Positions 37,744 to 46,000 of a stretch of 64,000 nt of DNA are shown in pieces. The DNA lies in contig JAGRKV010000051.1 of assembly GCA_020442165.1 (NCBI GenBank), positions 62,001 through 126,000 on the forward strand. The letters run 5' to 3'. Every line of letters starts with the position of its first letter. The first letter of the stretch is position 1. This DNA is from Hyphomicrobiaceae bacterium (GTDB taxonomy: Bacteria; Pseudomonadota; Alphaproteobacteria; Rhizobiales; Hyphomicrobiaceae). The notes beneath the pieces are model-generated. The model made no database searches and was not told where the DNA came from. It saw only the letters and a program-made list of their open reading frames with translations. Both the position numbers and the translations under genes were made by a program.

Positions 37744-38232
37744 TCAATGATTGCCCGTGGAGAGGCCATCGGCGATTTCAGCACCCTCGGTCAGGAACCG
37801 GTCAATGGTGGAACGTGCTGATGGCGTGCAGACATTATAGGTCCGCGAGTAGCTGCGGTAACCTTGGTTGAAGCTGCGTGTCAGGCGTGAGCGGCGGATC
37901 GCTGTCGATCCTTCCGTCTTCATCAGCTCCTGCATCGTGTCGCGCCAGAATTGCCCTTCGTTGGCACCGCACAATTCACGAAGGTAGTGGATTGCTCCAA
38001 GGATCTCGGCCAGGCGCAAGAGCTTCGGATCATAGGGACGGCTGTCCGCGGGCGGTGCCATCATTCCAGATCCGGCGGCTGGCGCTGGTGCGGCATCAGT
38101 GGGCGTGGCTGCCATCAGCAGCAGCGGAAACAGCAAAATTTTGAGCCCGGCGTCAAGGCGGGTTCGACTTCGCCGGTTTTGCCGGTCATGCTCAGTGCTG
38201 TGCAATCTTATGGTCATGCTTGGCGCGATCAC
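37744..38232 (-). CDS. TIGR02301 family exported protein
   Basis: 162 residues. A signal peptide or anchor (LKILLFPLLLMAATPTDA) precedes the conserved part YDPKLLRLAEILGAIHYLRE-LCGA, EGQFWRDTMQELM, FNQGYRSYSRTYNVCTPSA, which defines this alphaproteobacterial family of unknown function. The two cysteines (LCGA and VCTP) are conserved and may form a disulfide. Confidence 0.85.
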   Translation of the reverse strand: MIAPSMTIRLHSTEHDRQNRRSRTRLDAGLKILLFPLLLMAATPTDAAPAPAAGSGMMAPPADSRPYDPKLLRLAEILGAIHYLRELCGANEGQFWRDTMQELMKTEGSTAIRRSRLTRSFNQGYRSYSRTYNVCTPSARSTIDRFLTEGAEIADGLSTGNH

Positions 38233-38324
38233 CTGTGCCGCTCAGACGCGAGACTGTCCATCTACCACCGAATCGAGGCGTTGGCATGGATGTTACCCCG
38301 TGGCGCTGGGCGGAGTGGACCGGT

Positions 38325-38801
38325 CTAGTCGTGCGCATCCCCTGTCAGATGCGCGAGCCGCTGCCGGGCGGCTTCGATGAGCTCGGGCAGACCGGCCGTG
38401 GTGGGAAGTTGGCTGATCCGAGATAGGGAGATGAAGCGTGCGTCAGCGGCGTCGCTGCCGGCGCGCGGCTCGGGCCCTGGTTCTGCAAGGCCGGTAAATA
38501 CGGTGATGCGATAGATGCGTTCGGGCAATGCGCGGTCCGTCGGAACAGCTACTTCATGGATCGAAAGCTGGTGAAGTTGGTTGACAGAAAGCCCAGTTTC
38601 CTCCGCAAGCTCGCGGATTGCTGCCTTTGCCGGAGTCTCGCCTTCCTCGACGTGACCTCCAGGAGCGCTCCATAGGTTGGCATTTTGACCATGCCGCCGT
38701 TTGACCAGCAGGACGGTGTCACCCCTGAACAGTAGCACGCTGGCTGCGGGCACAACGTCCAGCCCGAGTTGGTGCGGGGTCTTGCCGGGGGCATTTGGCA
38801 T
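38325..38801 (-). CDS. NUDIX hydrolase
   Basis: 158 residues from the ATG at 38801. An intact Nudix box GGHVEEGETPAKAAIRELAE followed by ETGL binds metal and cleaves a nucleoside-diphosphate-linked compound. The short N-terminal strand ASVLLFRGDTVLLVKRR is typical of the MutT/ADP-ribose group. Substrate unknown. It is divergent from the SRAP gene, 104 bp apart. Confidence 0.9.
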   Translation of the reverse strand: MPNAPGKTPHQLGLDVVPAASVLLFRGDTVLLVKRRHGQNANLWSAPGGHVEEGETPAKAAIRELAEETGLSVNQLHQLSIHEVAVPTDRALPERIYRITVFTGLAEPGPEPRAGSDAADARFISLSRISQLPTTAGLPELIEAARQRLAHLTGDAHD

Positions 38802-38905
38802 GGTATCGTTTCGGTATTGCGGTGAACGGGTTAGGGCACGGGTCCGGCTCTGCGCCAAGGCGCGCCGTCAACCGGACGCCAGGCGTTTCCATTACGGGTT
38901 CCCAG

Positions 38906-39586
38906 ATGTGCTCGCGCTATTCCTTGACGTCGCCGCCCGAGGCTGTGCGCAGCTATTTCGGAGCCTTCAATCTTGAGGAATTTCCGCCGCGCTACAACAT
39001 CGCTCCAACCCAACCTGTGCTGATTGTCCGCAATAGCTCGCGGCATGAGCGCCAGTCGACGCTCGTCAGGTGGGGGCTGATCCCGTCATGGGTCAAGGAT
39101 CCTGCCGCCTTTGCAACGCTCATCAACGCCCGGGCAGAGACGGCAGCCGAGAAGCCATCGTTTCGAGCGTCCATGAGGCATAGACGGTGTCTGATACCCA
39201 CCGATGGTTTTTATGAATGGACCGGAGAGAAGGGCGCCAAGCAACCGCATCTGATCCGCCCGCGCGGCGGCGGGCTGATGGCGATGGCGGGGATATGGGA
39301 GCATTGGTTGGGGCCAGACGGCAGCGAGATCGAGACCATGGCGATACTCACGGTTGCCGCCAACCGGACCATGCGGGCCATTCACGATCGGATGCCGGCG
39401 ATACTCGGACCGGAGTATTTCGAAGCCTGGCTCGATTGCCGATCAGGCTCGGCCATGATCGCCATGGCGATGCTGGAGCCCGCTCCAGACGAATTGCTGG
39501 AGGTGCTTGCCGTCAGCCGCAGCTTGAACAATCCCAGGAATGAGGGACCGGGCGTGCTGGAAAGCCCAGCAGTCAATCAAAAATAG
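38906..39586 (+). CDS. SRAP family protein (YedK/HMCES-like abasic-site DNA cross-linker)
   Basis: 226 residues beginning MCSRYSL, so removal of Met exposes the catalytic Cys2. The other active-site residues are present: Asn in RYNIAPTQP, Glu in DGFYEWTG, and His in IHDRMP. SRAP proteins form a stable bond with abasic sites in single-stranded DNA and shield them. The ATG at 38906 is required by this chemistry; the frame opens earlier at 38795. Confidence 0.93.
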   Translation: MCSRYSLTSPPEAVRSYFGAFNLEEFPPRYNIAPTQPVLIVRNSSRHERQSTLVRWGLIPSWVKDPAAFATLINARAETAAEKPSFRASMRHRRCLIPTDGFYEWTGEKGAKQPHLIRPRGGGLMAMAGIWEHWLGPDGSEIETMAILTVAANRTMRAIHDRMPAILGPEYFEAWLDCRSGSAMIAMAMLEPAPDELLEVLAVSRSLNNPRNEGPGVLESPAVNQK

Positions 39587-40026
39587 TTCTTTTATTTCAT
39601 GGCATAATTTTGTCTTATTGGTGTAGAAGGTGCGATGCCTGATGTAAGTGCATGTGGTTGCTGGTGGGGGCGTTGACTCTATCGTCGGAGCATCTTGCAG
39701 CCCCCTCGCCGTCTCGGGTTGAAGTCGCTATTGTGCAACAGTCAACAGCTTGCCGTTTTGCGGCACTATTGATGGCCGTGTCGTGGGTGCCGCTTCTTGT
39801 GCGGGTAGCCGAGACGGCAGACTAATCGTGTTTGGCGCGCCGGGTTCAGCAGCAAGGTTGCGGCCGATCTGGAGCGAAGTTTCGCGAGGGCATCTGAAGC
39901 TTGTTGCGGTGGGTGACGCCGGCACAGTGCTTGGAGCGATGCAGAGCCGAAGCGGCTCGAAACGAATGTTGGTGCGTACCGCTCCCTGGCGTGCAGCCGG
40001 TAAATGGGGATCGGAGGGAGTAGCGT
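39587..40026. other. 440-bp intergenic region, AT-rich at its left end
   Basis: The first 50 bp (TTCTTTTATTTCATGGCATA.. to about 39630) are much richer in A and T than the surroundings. Open frames further on lack ribosome-binding sites and family resemblance. It likely holds the promoter of the Clp-N protein gene. Confidence 0.45.
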
Positions 40027-41940
40027 ATGATGGGATACAGGGGCCACGATCTCGACCTGAGAACCCCGCAGACTTGGCGCGCTGCGGCGGACGAACCGCC
40101 TCAGACCGGCAAGAGCCTTAATGGTCCCGCGCGGGGGCAGGGCTACAGCGGCGAACATGAAATTCCCATCTGGGTCGACGATACGGTGCTCGCCTGCTGC
40201 AATCATGCGTTCGACGTCGCGCTTGCGCATCGTTCCGGCGAGGTCCGTGTCGAACATCTGCTTCATGCGTTGACGCGCATCGAGGATGCCGCCGACATTC
40301 TGGATTCCCATGGCATCCGCGCAGCGTCCTTGCGGCGTGAGACGGCGACAGCGATTGCCAGCGAGATGCCGGTGACACTGACAAACGGCAGTTCCAGTCC
40401 ACGGCGTGCCGATGCGTTCGAGGAGATCTTGCGGCTGGCGGCGGCGCATGCCTATCAGCGCAACCAGCCGGTCAACGTCGAGGATCTGCTCTACGTTTTT
40501 CTTGAGATGCGGCCGGCGATCCCAGGCATCGAGTTGGTTGAACGGCATCTCGTCAATGTGCGGCGGGAGCGGCCCGAGCGGCCGCAGGCGGTGTTGCGCC
40601 GCCGCTCGCCGCCGTCGTATGCGCCACCGTCTTTCCCTCCGTTCGAGCCGCGCGGCTATGACATGGGTGACTACGAGCCGCGAGAGCGGGTGCGTCGCAC
40701 GCCTGGCCGGTTCTTCGCGCCCGAACCAGCGAGCCGGCCGGTGCGGACGGAGATGCCGCTTCCCGAAAGTGTGCAGGCTGCAACCGATCACCTGCAGAAC
40801 TCACGGCTCGATGCGCTGGAGCAGATGGTCCGCGCGATATCCGGGCAGATTGCCGGACAGCGGGACGAGGCCAGCCGGTTTTCGGGCGGGCTGTTCGATC
40901 GGCTGCAGTCCTTGGAGACACTGGTTTCCAACCGGCCGGAGGGTGGCGGTATTGCCGGTGTCGAACTACTCTTGCAGCGGCTCGACGAGGTGGAACAGAG
41001 CGTGCGCGCTGCGGGGCCTCGCGAGTTCGATCTGACGCCGGTCATCGAGCGGCTTGCCGCGCTGGAGACGAAGATCGAAGCGCATCCGCAGGTGGTTTCG
41101 GGCGAGGTGGATCTGTCTTCGCTCCTACACCGGCTGGAAGAGCTGGAGCGGCACGTCGGAGAGAAGTTGAACGAGAGCGTTGGCGGCTTGTTGCAGCGCT
41201 TCGTTGCGATTGAGCAGAATGCGCAGCTCGGCGACGTGCTGGGACGGCTTGGGCAGATCGAACAGGCCCTGCTTGGCCGCGATGGACTTGGGACCGGTGA
41301 CATCGATGCGCGCGTCGGCGATCTGGCCGAGGCGGTTTCGTTGCAACAGGCCACTCTGGACGATGTGCGCTCGATGGTTTCGGCGGATGTTCGCGAGGTC
41401 AATCTCGCCATCAACGAGCAATCGACCAATCTGGCGCGGACAAGCGAGAGTCTCAGCGAACTCGTGCGTGCGGTGGAAAGCCTGCGGGACGAAGAACGCA
41501 ACACGGTGGCGCAGGTCAGCCATCTGGTCGGCGGCTATCGTGCCGAGGTCGAGAATTTCATCGTCCAGGCCAACGACAACGCTTCCAACCACAACTCCGC
41601 GCTGAAGGAAGTGCATGACGCCTTGATGAAGCTCAACGCCAATCAACACACGCTTGCTGGTTCCATCGACCAGTGGCGCAGCGACGGCGCTGGCGATCTG
41701 GCCGTTGTGGCGGCGCGGATCGAGGGACTGGAGGAGAAGGCGGGGCGGCCGATGGCGCTCCTTGAGAACCTGTCGGCCAGCATGGAGAATATGCACCGCC
41801 TGACGGTTGAGCGGTATCATCGCCGCAACCGGTTCTGGTACTGGTTGTTTGGGACTGACGACTGGGTCGCGGCGAGTTGGCCCTCGCAGTCGCAGAGGAT
41901 CGAGGCGGAGCGAGCGGCGTTGCGGCAGATCCAGAGCTGA
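40027..41940 (+). CDS. Clp-N-domain protein with long coiled coil and no ATPase domain
   Basis: 637 residues. Residues about 52-178 hold two Clp N-terminal repeats, each with the signature helix (VEHLLHAL at 75-82 and VEDLLYVFL at 151-159). A Pro/Arg-rich linker (about 178-245) leads into a long helical, coiled-coil region (about 250-600) of heptad-like repeats. The end has an aromatic patch (NRFWYWLFGTDDWVAASW). There is no Walker motif, so it is not a Clp ATPase. Clp N-domains bind adaptors or substrates, so a scaffold or adaptor role is possible but unproved. GGAGGGAG precedes the ATG. Confidence 0.8.
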   Translation: MMGYRGHDLDLRTPQTWRAAADEPPQTGKSLNGPARGQGYSGEHEIPIWVDDTVLACCNHAFDVALAHRSGEVRVEHLLHALTRIEDAADILDSHGIRAASLRRETATAIASEMPVTLTNGSSSPRRADAFEEILRLAAAHAYQRNQPVNVEDLLYVFLEMRPAIPGIELVERHLVNVRRERPERPQAVLRRRSPPSYAPPSFPPFEPRGYDMGDYEPRERVRRTPGRFFAPEPASRPVRTEMPLPESVQAATDHLQNSRLDALEQMVRAISGQIAGQRDEASRFSGGLFDRLQSLETLVSNRPEGGGIAGVELLLQRLDEVEQSVRAAGPREFDLTPVIERLAALETKIEAHPQVVSGEVDLSSLLHRLEELERHVGEKLNESVGGLLQRFVAIEQNAQLGDVLGRLGQIEQALLGRDGLGTGDIDARVGDLAEAVSLQQATLDDVRSMVSADVREVNLAINEQSTNLARTSESLSELVRAVESLRDEERNTVAQVSHLVGGYRAEVENFIVQANDNASNHNSALKEVHDALMKLNANQHTLAGSIDQWRSDGAGDLAVVAARIEGLEEKAGRPMALLENLSASMENMHRLTVERYHRRNRFWYWLFGTDDWVAASWPSQSQRIEAERAALRQIQS

Positions 41941-41965
41941 TACAACCCAATTCCTGTTTAATGCG

Positions 41966-41990
41966 AAGCCCGTGGTTAACCACGGGCTTT
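41966..41990 (+). terminator. Terminator hairpin after the Clp-N gene
   Basis: AAGCCCGTGG and CCACGGGCTT form perfect 10-bp arms around TTAA, 25 bp past the stop, followed by only a short T run (TTG). Confidence 0.65.
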
Positions 41991-42050
41991 GTATATTGGG
42001 GTTATGGTCGAGATCAGCAGTCCACAACTCCGGGTTCGGTGCCGTTCAAC

Positions 42051-42842
42051 ATGAGGGAGCAGAAGGAAAGTCCTTCCGGCGAGCGCGGGATCGTCGTGCT
42101 GATGGCTGGCGGCCCGCTTGGCTGGTCGGTCGTCAACGGGCTCATCGAGCGCGTTGGTCCAGTGACGGTGATCGAGGAAGACCCGGAGAGCAAACGCGAC
42201 ATCATCAAGCGGCGCTTAAGGCTGGCCGGCCCGGTGGCAACGGCGGGACAGATCGCTTTCGGGGTGTGGTTGCGGTTGTTTGCCAGACGTGCTCAGCGGC
42301 GCATCGATGAGATCCGGGCGCTGCATGGTCTTAATCCCGCTCCTGTCACAGTCGGCGACGTGCATCGGGTCGCGACGCTCAACTCCGATGAGGCACGACA
42401 GCTGTTGATGCGGCTGAAGCCGAAGGTGGTCGCGGTCTACGGCACACGGCTTCTTTCGCGCAAGACACTTGGTGCCGTGGACGCGCCGTTCATCAATTAT
42501 CACGCGGGCATCAATCCGAAGTATCGCGGCCAGCATCCAGCCTATTGGGCGCTCGCCGCCGGTGATGCGGCGAACGCAGGCGTCACCGTGCATCTGGTGG
42601 ATGCGGGCGTCGATACCGGGGACGTGCTTTATCAGGAGCGGGTGTCGTTTGCGCCCGAAGATACGATTGCCACTTATCAGGCGTTGCAGATGGCGACAGG
42701 TATCCCGCTGCTCGCGCAGGCCATCGAGGATGCACTGATGGGACGTTTGACGGCCGTCAGCGTCGATCTGCCTAGCCAAAACTTCCTGCCGCCGACGCTG
42801 TGGCGATACCTTTGGACCGGCCTCACTAAGGGCGTCTGGTAG
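42051..42842 (+). CDS. Formyltransferase-fold protein
   Basis: 263 residues from the ATG at 42051 (the frame extends to 41877 through the terminator). The N-terminal part is a Rossmann-like region (IVVLMAGGPLGWSVVNGL), and the catalytic set follows: NYHAGINPKYRGQHPAYWAL and HLVDAGVDTGDV, i.e. Asn, His and Asp of 10-formyl-THF-dependent enzymes. It lacks the C-terminal domain of Fmt, and fmt is present elsewhere in the window. Sugar-nucleotide or other amine formylation is plausible; the substrate is unknown. Confidence 0.82.
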   Translation: MREQKESPSGERGIVVLMAGGPLGWSVVNGLIERVGPVTVIEEDPESKRDIIKRRLRLAGPVATAGQIAFGVWLRLFARRAQRRIDEIRALHGLNPAPVTVGDVHRVATLNSDEARQLLMRLKPKVVAVYGTRLLSRKTLGAVDAPFINYHAGINPKYRGQHPAYWALAAGDAANAGVTVHLVDAGVDTGDVLYQERVSFAPEDTIATYQALQMATGIPLLAQAIEDALMGRLTAVSVDLPSQNFLPPTLWRYLWTGLTKGVW

Positions 42843-42858
42843 GCTTTTGTAGGTCTGC

Positions 42859-44304
42859 CTAGACAACTTTCCCAGGGTTCAAGATGCCACGCGGATCAAG
42901 TGCCGACTTGATGGCGCGCATCATCTCCATCTCGACTGCGCTTTTTAAGTGGGCCAGTTCTTCGCGCTTCATGCGGCCGATACCGTGCTCGGCGGAAATC
43001 GATCCCTGCATCTCAACGACGAGGGCATGCACGGCAGCAGCGATCTCTTCCCAACGGGCGAGATAGGCAGCCTTGTCCATGCCAACCGGTTGGGAGATGT
43101 TGTAGTGGACGTTGCCATCGCCGAAGTGGCCGAATGGAACGGGGCGTGCGCCGGGGCATAGCTTGCCGACCACCTCGTTTGCCCGTCTTATGAACTCGGG
43201 CATCGCGGATGGCGCGACGGAAACGTCGTGTTTGATCGAGCCGCCCTCGTGTTTCTGGGCATCCGACATTTCCTCGCGCAGCCGCCAGAAGTCTTTTGCC
43301 TGCTGCAGCGATTGCGCGATTGCGGCGTCAACCACGATTCCGGCCTCGATGGCGTCACCGAGCAGCTGTTCCAGCGTCTCGCCAGCGCGGCCGTCCGCTT
43401 CATGTGCCGAGATTTCGATCAACACCGACCACTGTGGGATTTCCGCGAACGGGCTTCTGACACCTTCGACGTGGCGCACGCCGATCTCCACGCCGGTCTT
43501 GCAGATGAACTCGAATGCCGTGAGGTGGGAACCGGCGACCGCTTCGGCCCGTTTGAACAGCTCCAGCACCTGATCGAGATCTTCGAGTGCCGCAAAGGCC
43601 GTCGCCTTCTCCGCAGGCCGCGCGAACAGCTTCAGCGCGGCTGCCGTGATGATGCCAAGCGTTCCTTCGGAGCCGATGAACAGGTCCTTCAGGTCATAGC
43701 CGGTATTGTCTTTCTTCAAGGTCTTGAGCGATGACCACACGCGGCCATCGGCGAGCACGACTTCGAGCCCCAAGACAAGCGCGCGGGCATTGCCGTAGGC
43801 CAGCACGTTGACGCCGCCAGCATTGGTGGCGAGGTTTCCGCCAATCTGGCAACTGCCCTCGGCGGCAAGGCTCAAGGGAAACAGGCGGCCTGCTTCCTCC
43901 GCTGCCTGCTGGACGCTGTCGAGCGTCGCGCCTGCTTCGGCGATCATCGACTGGCCCAGCGGGTCGACGTGCCTGATCTTGTTGAGGCGCGCGACCGACA
44001 GCACGATGTCACGGCCGTCCTCGTACGGGATCTGGCCGCCGACGAGGCCGGTGTTGCCAGCCTGCGGGACGATGCCAATGCGGGCTTCGTTGGCAAGCGC
44101 CAGGATGCGGGAGATTTCCTCGACCGAGCCTGGACGCAGCACGAGCGGCGTGCGGCCAACGTATCGATCGCGCCATTCCTTCAAAAAGGGTGCCTGCGCC
44201 GTGGCATCGATAAGCGCGTAGGCAGGGCCTACGATTTCAGTGAATCGAGCAATGAGCTCCGGAGACGGGGCCTCGAATTGGGGACTGTCAGTCGGGCGGC
44301 TCAT
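42859..44304 (-). CDS. FAD-binding oxidoreductase (D-lactate / D-2-hydroxyacid dehydrogenase type)
   Basis: 481 residues. The FAD_binding_4 domain shows IVPQAGNTGLVGGQIPYEDG and GSEGTLGIITAAALKLF; the C-terminal FAD-oxidase domain has PFGHFGDGNVHYNIS and SAEHGIGRMKREEL, the signature of the GlcD/D-LDH/D2HGDH family. It oxidises a D-2-hydroxyacid; which one is not decided by sequence. I choose the ATG at 44304 (MSRPTDSP); the frame extends 21 codons upstream. Convergent with the formyltransferase gene, 16 bp apart. Confidence 0.9.
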   Translation of the reverse strand: MSRPTDSPQFEAPSPELIARFTEIVGPAYALIDATAQAPFLKEWRDRYVGRTPLVLRPGSVEEISRILALANEARIGIVPQAGNTGLVGGQIPYEDGRDIVLSVARLNKIRHVDPLGQSMIAEAGATLDSVQQAAEEAGRLFPLSLAAEGSCQIGGNLATNAGGVNVLAYGNARALVLGLEVVLADGRVWSSLKTLKKDNTGYDLKDLFIGSEGTLGIITAAALKLFARPAEKATAFAALEDLDQVLELFKRAEAVAGSHLTAFEFICKTGVEIGVRHVEGVRSPFAEIPQWSVLIEISAHEADGRAGETLEQLLGDAIEAGIVVDAAIAQSLQQAKDFWRLREEMSDAQKHEGGSIKHDVSVAPSAMPEFIRRANEVVGKLCPGARPVPFGHFGDGNVHYNISQPVGMDKAAYLARWEEIAAAVHALVVEMQGSISAEHGIGRMKREELAHLKSAVEMEMMRAIKSALDPRGILNPGKVV

Positions 44305-44520
44305 GCGCGCGCGCTCCATCCGGCCGCGCGTCCAGCCACCAATTGCGGATGGTAAGTTTCTTGGCAATCAGCCCTGGTGATTGCGGTCATGCTGTTTGAC
44401 ACTCCCCTGAAGGTTTGCGGCACTCGATCTGGCGCGCTGCCCAGATGCCGGAGGATGGACCCAGCCCGCAGACCAGCGGGGTGTTGCGAAATGTCCGGCA
44501 AATCGAGAAGGAGGAATGCC

Positions 44521-44883
44521 ATGCCCGTTGCCGTGATCGCAAGCCAGCGGTTTTCCGTCTTTTGTCTGCCAAGGCCATGGCGGACAGTTCCGGCAGCACT
44601 TGTATGCGCGATTGCGGTGCTAGCGGGACCGGTTGCGGCAATTGGCGCTGAGACTGCGGCTTTGACAGGGCAGGTGCGCTTGGCGCTGGCGCAGCCGGTG
44701 TTTCCTGCAGGTGATGCCTCGAGGCAGCAATCGCGTTCCCTGGTGCAGCCGGTTGCCGGACGTGCCTGCCGGCAATGCCGCCGCATCTGCTATCACGACT
44801 ATCGAAAGGGCTGCTTCGAGGACTGGTGCCGCAAGCAGTTCACGCAATGCATGCGCGTATGCTGGTACGAATACTGCCGCTGA
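44521..44883 (+). CDS. Small secreted cysteine-rich protein with twin CX3C motif
   Basis: 120 residues. A strong AGGAGGA ribosome-binding site lies about eight bases before the ATG at 44521. A membrane-targeting segment (about 23-43, ending AAIGAE) is a likely signal peptide. The last 38 residues hold eight cysteines (83, 86, 90, 98, 103, 110, 114, 119), including CRRIC and CMRVC, two CX3C pairs 19 residues apart, in a basic and aromatic context. This resembles a disulfide-linked helical hairpin. No family recognised; divergent from the FAD oxidase gene. Confidence 0.72.
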   Translation: MPVAVIASQRFSVFCLPRPWRTVPAALVCAIAVLAGPVAAIGAETAALTGQVRLALAQPVFPAGDASRQQSRSLVQPVAGRACRQCRRICYHDYRKGCFEDWCRKQFTQCMRVCWYEYCR

Positions 44884-44940
44884 AGTCGCGGTGCGGTTGA
44901 AGGGGCTGATGCAATTTGGGCCCGGCTGCTGCACTGTTCG

Positions 44941-45921
44941 TCAACGGGGGGATGCGGCGCGTTTCAGGCGGTCGTTGATCGCCTCGCCCAAGCCTTCGGC
45001 GGGGATTGGCATCACGGCAATCGCCGAGGCGCCGGTTGCATCGAGTTCACGCAGAGCGGAAAAGAGGCGTGCGGCTGCTTCGATCAGATCGCCTGAAGGA
45101 CTGAGATTGATCGTGGGGCCCTGATGGGTGGGCGCATGCGGGCCGAAGGCGAGGAGCGCCTCACCGGGTGCTGGATCGCCGACGCCGAGGCGCACGCGGG
45201 CCTTTGGCGCGTAGTGGCTGGCGAGTTGCCCCGGGGAAGCAGGGGTCGCGCCACCGTCAAAAGCGCGCGTCACCGGAGCGCCGGTTGCTTCGGTCAGGGC
45301 CGCAGCCGTTATGGCGCCAGGACGCAGCAGCACGATGGTGTCGTTCGCAATCGTCACGACTGCTGATTCCAGCCCATGCCGGGTGTCGCCGCCATCAAGG
45401 ATCATGGCAACCTTGTCGCCCAGGTCGGCTGCGACGTGTGCCGCGCGCGTCGGGCTGACGTGTCCTGAAATATTGGCTGAAGGGGCTGCGAGCGGACGCT
45501 GGGCAGCCGCGATGAGTGCTCTTGCTATTGGGTGGGCAGGCATACGAAGTGCCACGGTATCGAGGCCTGCGGTCACGAGTTCCGACAGGTTTGTGCCCGG
45601 GCGGCGCGGCAGGACCAGCGTCAGCGGACCGGGCCAGAAGTGTTCGGCCAGCTGATATGCAAGGGGGGAGAAGGACGCCAGTGCCTCGGCATCCTGGAGC
45701 CGCGCTACGTGGACTATCAAGGGATTGAAGTGCGGCCGTCCCTTTGCCGCGAAAATGCGTGCCACGGCTTCACCGTTGGTCGCATTGGCGCCTAGGCCAT
45801 AGACTGTCTCGGTCGGAAAAGCCACGAGTTCGCCCGCGCGGATGTGGGCCGCGGCGCGCAGAATTTCGTTTTCGGTCGCAGGCGCGATGGGTGCGCCGCT
45901 GTCAATTGACGAAAAGGTCAA
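44941..45921 (-). CDS. tsaC: L-threonylcarbamoyladenylate synthase (Sua5/TsaC)
   Basis: Makes the activated precursor for t6A in tRNA. 326 residues, the long Sua5 form: the YrdC domain with GELVAFPTETVYGLGANATN, KGRPHFNPLIVHV and APSANISGHVSPT, then a linker and the C-terminal Sua5 domain (PASPGQLASHYAPKA, LAFGP). Start ATG 45921, about 80 bp from the divergent acyl-CoA dehydrogenase gene. sua5 is an equally proper name. Confidence 0.95.
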   Translation of the reverse strand: MTFSSIDSGAPIAPATENEILRAAAHIRAGELVAFPTETVYGLGANATNGEAVARIFAAKGRPHFNPLIVHVARLQDAEALASFSPLAYQLAEHFWPGPLTLVLPRRPGTNLSELVTAGLDTVALRMPAHPIARALIAAAQRPLAAPSANISGHVSPTRAAHVAADLGDKVAMILDGGDTRHGLESAVVTIANDTIVLLRPGAITAAALTEATGAPVTRAFDGGATPASPGQLASHYAPKARVRLGVGDPAPGEALLAFGPHAPTHQGPTINLSPSGDLIEAAARLFSALRELDATGASAIAVMPIPAEGLGEAINDRLKRAASPR

Positions 45922-46000
45922 TCCTACGCCTTCCTCTCCAGCCGCGAAGCGCCTAATCTCCCATACAACAAAGAACAGTAGTCATCGGAGGGACGCACGC

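Noticed and set aside
39766..40791. 341-residue minus-strand frame
   Set aside because: Mostly antisense to the Clp-N gene; Arg/His-rich with no recognisable domain.
41125..42027. 300-residue minus-strand frame
   Set aside because: Antisense to the coiled-coil part of the Clp-N protein.
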